Assembly (NCBI GenBank): GCA_009760855.2
Contig: WPIO01000089.1
Location: 1,506,001 to 1,570,000 of the forward strand
From: Cristatella mucedo
Lineage: Eukaryota; Bryozoa; Phylactolaemata; Cristatellidae
Length of the DNA stretch: 64,000 nt
Direction of reading: 5' to 3'
Under the pieces are notes generated by a model. That model was not told the DNA's origin and ran no database searches. It worked only from the letters and a program-made list of their open reading frames with translations. Made by a program: the position numbers and the translations under genes. This document shows, piece after piece, positions 61,000 through 64,000 of this stretch; position 1 is the first letter of the stretch; the number at the start of each line of letters is the position of its first letter.

Positions 61000-63700
61000 T
61001 TGCCGCGCCACCTGCGGCTGCGGCTGCAGCTGCACCGCATCACCTGGAGACGAAAGACGCTGGCAGATGAACAATCGAAGGAAAGATTCCTTTAGTTTCC
61101 TCACTCATCTTCATTCGTCGATGGCGGTCTCGGTCATTCTAGAAAACCCTTCGGCAGCCTCGCATTCGACCTGGCGGATTTTTGGCCGACCGCCGTGCTC
61201 ATGCGCACAAATGAACTCGTCGAGCAGCTCTCCGGAAGCGGAAGCTGCGCCAGAGACTGCGTTAACGCTGATTCGGTAAGCGGGCGGCTCTGTCGAACGC
61301 TTCGAGGGCCAACGCAAAATCGCCGTCCGACGCAAGACCGCTGCCAGCTGGTTTCCTGGAAGAGCGAAAGCTGCGCTACCGCGTCTTCTGGAGTGACATA
61401 AAAGTTAACCCGGCGCACGCTTGGTCTCGGTACGCGACAGGTCCGCGGCGGCAGCCGCCGCCGAATGCCAGGGCACGCGCCCGGCGCAGGGTCAGCTGCG
61501 ATGGCGGCGGCGTGCGTCCGCGGCCTATCGGGCGGGCGGGCGGGCGGGCGGGCTTTCGCTGCTTTTCTTAGAATTGCCATTCATGCATTTCCATTCCAGC
61601 GTTCAGCGGCCAAGTGCGGCTGCCGCGCACAAACTGGCGCCGCGCCAGCTGCCGCGCACAAACTGGCCGATTTCTCCGCCGATGCGACCGGCGGCGGCGT
61701 CGGAGACGTCGGATCCGCGTCTGAAGCAAGCCGCTCATGTTTAATTACGTCGGCTTCCTTTGATGGAAGGGACGGCGCACGCGAAACCGGCTGCGACGGT
61801 GGGGGACTTCCTCGGCAATCCCCTAGCGGCGGCGGCGGCGGCGGTGGCGGCCGCCTCATAATTATTAACCAGGTCCTGGGCCTGCAAAGGGTGGCCTAGA
61901 GAGCGCTCGTTAAGGGAAAGTGAGGCAATTAAATAAATCGCCGCCGCCGACTTCGCTATCGTAGCCGGTCCGGCGCAGCTGCCGCGAAGCGTTCGTTGTG
62001 CCCTGCCGGCAGCTCGCGAGATTCGCCGTTTCAATTGTCTGCAGCGGACGCCGAGCCCCGCTGCAGACGCTATGCAGCCTTCGAGAATCTCGTCTGCGAA
62101 AGACGTCGCTCAAGGCGCGTCCGCAGTCACTTTGACCTCACGCTTTGACCTCGTGGCACCGCGCGGGCAAGCATCAGAGGCCTTCGGTGCCTCTGCGACT
62201 TGCTCCGAACCATCGCCACGCAAGTTTCACTGCAGATCTGAGCGCGTGCGCGTGAATGCGCGAACGTTCGCATGCGGGCATTCACGCGAACGCATCTTGC
62301 ATTTCTTCGGACGTGCGGTTACGCCACCCGGAAGTGTGGTTCGTGGTTTCGCGTGGTTGGCGGTTTCGCGCGCTCGGATGGCCTTTTCTCCCAGATGCTG
62401 AGCATGCAGAACCGAAAGAGTGCGCTTACACCATTGCCGCCGCCGCCGCCGGGATCCACTTCAGGCGTTTCGCTCGCTCCGGAATTCCCGCCGCAGCCGC
62501 GGGCTCCATTCTCCTCCGCTCAGCTGCGGCCACTGGATATTTTTTGCTGAAAAAGAAAACGTGCGAAAAAAGTGCGCCGAAAAGAAGTACAATCTTCGTG
62601 ACTTATCGACCAAGATATTGCCTTCGGATAATGAGAGCAAAGTAATCCGGCGGCGAACGGAATGAAATCGGCCGGGGCCCTGTACAAGGGATGCAGTTTG
62701 CGGTGCGTTCTACGGGAGCCAGATTGATCCTTGTCGGATATCGCGCAAGCGACAGACCGCGCACGCGACAGACCTCTGCGACCTCAATCGTAGCGTTCAG
62801 TCGCTCGTCCTCCTTTAAATTAACCGCACAGTGACGTCGCATTCGCGCCGTGGGCTGGCGGGCAAAAATAAGGGTTGGCCCTTAGTCAGATACCCAGCCG
62901 ACAAGACACGTATTAAACTTACGCTGAATCAAACATCTCGCCTCGTCCGTCGTCTCGCTGCTGTGCGGAGCTGAGCAATGGCTGTCTTCATCGCCGGCCG
63001 ATCGTAACCTCTACTGCCGCCGCCAACATAGACATCAGTCAGACATGGGTACGGCTAGCGCGCGTCAGGGCCCTTCGTCCGTTTGGATTGACCCAAAATG
63101 CAGCATCTGCGAGTGACTCAATGTCCGGAACGCCCCTTCTGCCAACGCGTGCGATTGGCTGCCGATGCCTCTGCCAACGCCACGTTCTGGCCCGCCTACC
63201 CCATCCGTGTCGCGAATGTGGGCAACGCTCGCGACCGCCGCCGATTCAACGCCGGGCGCCGCCGTCTTTATTCTGCTCGCGCGACGGCCGCGTGTTCCGC
63301 ATTAGTTTTTTTTTGTTGCTTACCACGAAGCTTGAAGCCACGCAGCGATTGATGGTAGATGTCGCCAACGACATCTCGCATTCATAACGTTGGGCAGGAT
63401 TCTCCTGAGCGCGAAGTCCTCGGCGGCGCGGCGAGGCAACTCTAATCTCGCGGCGACGCAACGATGCGAGTGCGCCCACTTTTCGCGCTGGTCTTACGCG
63501 GCGGAATCCAGCAATGCGAGCACCGATTGGCTTCGCGCAGCTGTCTATCGATATCGCCGCTGCCTCTCGGGCTTCTCTTCTCGGTGGCGCAGCCATCATG
63601 CAGCGGCGGCGGCGGCGATCGCGTCACCGCGCTACGGATGCCGGGATACCTAGAGGCGGCGGGATACCTAGGAATGCTAGGGAATTGAGGGATGCTGGGA
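61000..63700. promoter_or_regulatory. large CpG-rich block without a defensible gene
   Basis: Dense CpG, GCGGGCGGGC runs at 61530-61551, GCC/GGC runs at 61820-61855, a direct repeat GCTGCCGCGCACAAACTGGC (about 61618 and 61648), and a hairpin at 62249-62288. Overlapping frames on both strands are expected at this GC. No domain recognised. Confidence 0.45.
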
Positions 63701-63840
63701 TGCTAAATGGTGCTAGAATGCCTTGGGATACGCGGATATGCTTCGATACATGCGGATACACTTCGATTCATGCTGGGAAACTTGCGAATGCTGGGATATC
63801 TAGGGATGCTGCGATGCCAAGCGATGCGCTAGGATTCCTT
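63635..63840. repeat. degenerate GGGATGCT/GGATAC minisatellite
   Basis: Drifting units such as GGGATACCTAG, GGGATGCTGGGATGCT and GCGGATACACTTCG fill about 200 bases. Confidence 0.75.
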
Positions 63841-64000
63841 TTGGGCCAGGTCGGCGAATGGCCGTAGACGTCTAGCGGCACTTTTTGAAGGGCTGGGTGT
63901 GCAGCATTGCTTAGGTAATGTCATTAGCTATTCGCTTAGGTGCATGCACGAAATAAGGCAGCTCTTACGTCCCTATCCTTATCATATTCTATCCTATCCT

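Overview
The window reads as nuclear DNA of an animal, most likely an invertebrate. Support for this: a multi-exon type I (DnaJA) co-chaperone gene with GT-AG introns and a C-terminal prenylation box, very long CT/GA microsatellites, several patches dense in CpG, and many decayed retroelements. Nothing looks prokaryotic: there are no operons, Shine-Dalgarno-led gene strings or CRISPR arrays. The exact lineage cannot be fixed by eye. Names such as LINE-A, LINE-B, SINE-1 and SINE-2 are my own labels for families recognised by comparing copies inside the window.

Genes. The one firmly identified gene is dnaJ homologue subfamily A on the minus strand (20142 down to 16380): five coding exons, 410 residues, every exon phase consistent. 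A second, unidentified minus-strand gene is proposed at 10549-9555. It has a signal-peptide exon, small middle exons and a last exon carrying a membrane segment, with compatible phases. An apparently intronless single-pass membrane protein of 268 residues lies at 33894-33088 (minus) in a CpG-rich block. Isolated candidate exons are at 12101-12298 (plus) and 32148-32229 (minus).

Mobile DNA. LINE-A (L2/CR1/Crack-like, endonuclease plus reverse transcriptase, ATT-repeat tail) is present in at least a dozen pieces; the longest runs from about 26100 to 22495 on the minus strand. LINE-B, a relative with a different 3' end, is present in five pieces. A decayed Ty3/gypsy element (about 42190-47110) still shows gag, protease, reverse transcriptase, RNase H, integrase and a post-integrase segment, and is broken by two LINE-A insertions. 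Two tRNA-derived SINE families are scattered throughout. One of them (SINE-2) ends in the same motif as LINE-A, which suggests it uses LINE-A for mobilisation. A foldback element with inverted arms (8120-8759) carries a SINE inside one arm.

Layout. 1-5.5 kb: LINE remnants. 8.1-8.8 kb: foldback element. 9.4-10.9 kb: CpG-rich block with the candidate secreted or membrane gene and a SINE. 12-14.7 kb: candidate exon, then LINE-A, SINE-1 and LINE-B. 16.4-20.4 kb: DnaJA gene. 21.5-26.1 kb: LINE-B tail and the long LINE-A copy. 27.3-30 kb: old LINE and SINE remnants. 31.7-35.9 kb: CT tract, CpG block with the membrane-protein gene, and a minisatellite. 38.2-40.6 kb: CT/GA tracts and a CpG block. 42.2-47.1 kb: nested gypsy element. 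48.4-51.4 kb: three LINE-A copies side by side. 53.5-55.3 kb: compound satellite, then a LINE-A copy split by two SINEs. 56.4-57.9 and 61-63.8 kb: CpG-rich blocks without a gene I can defend.
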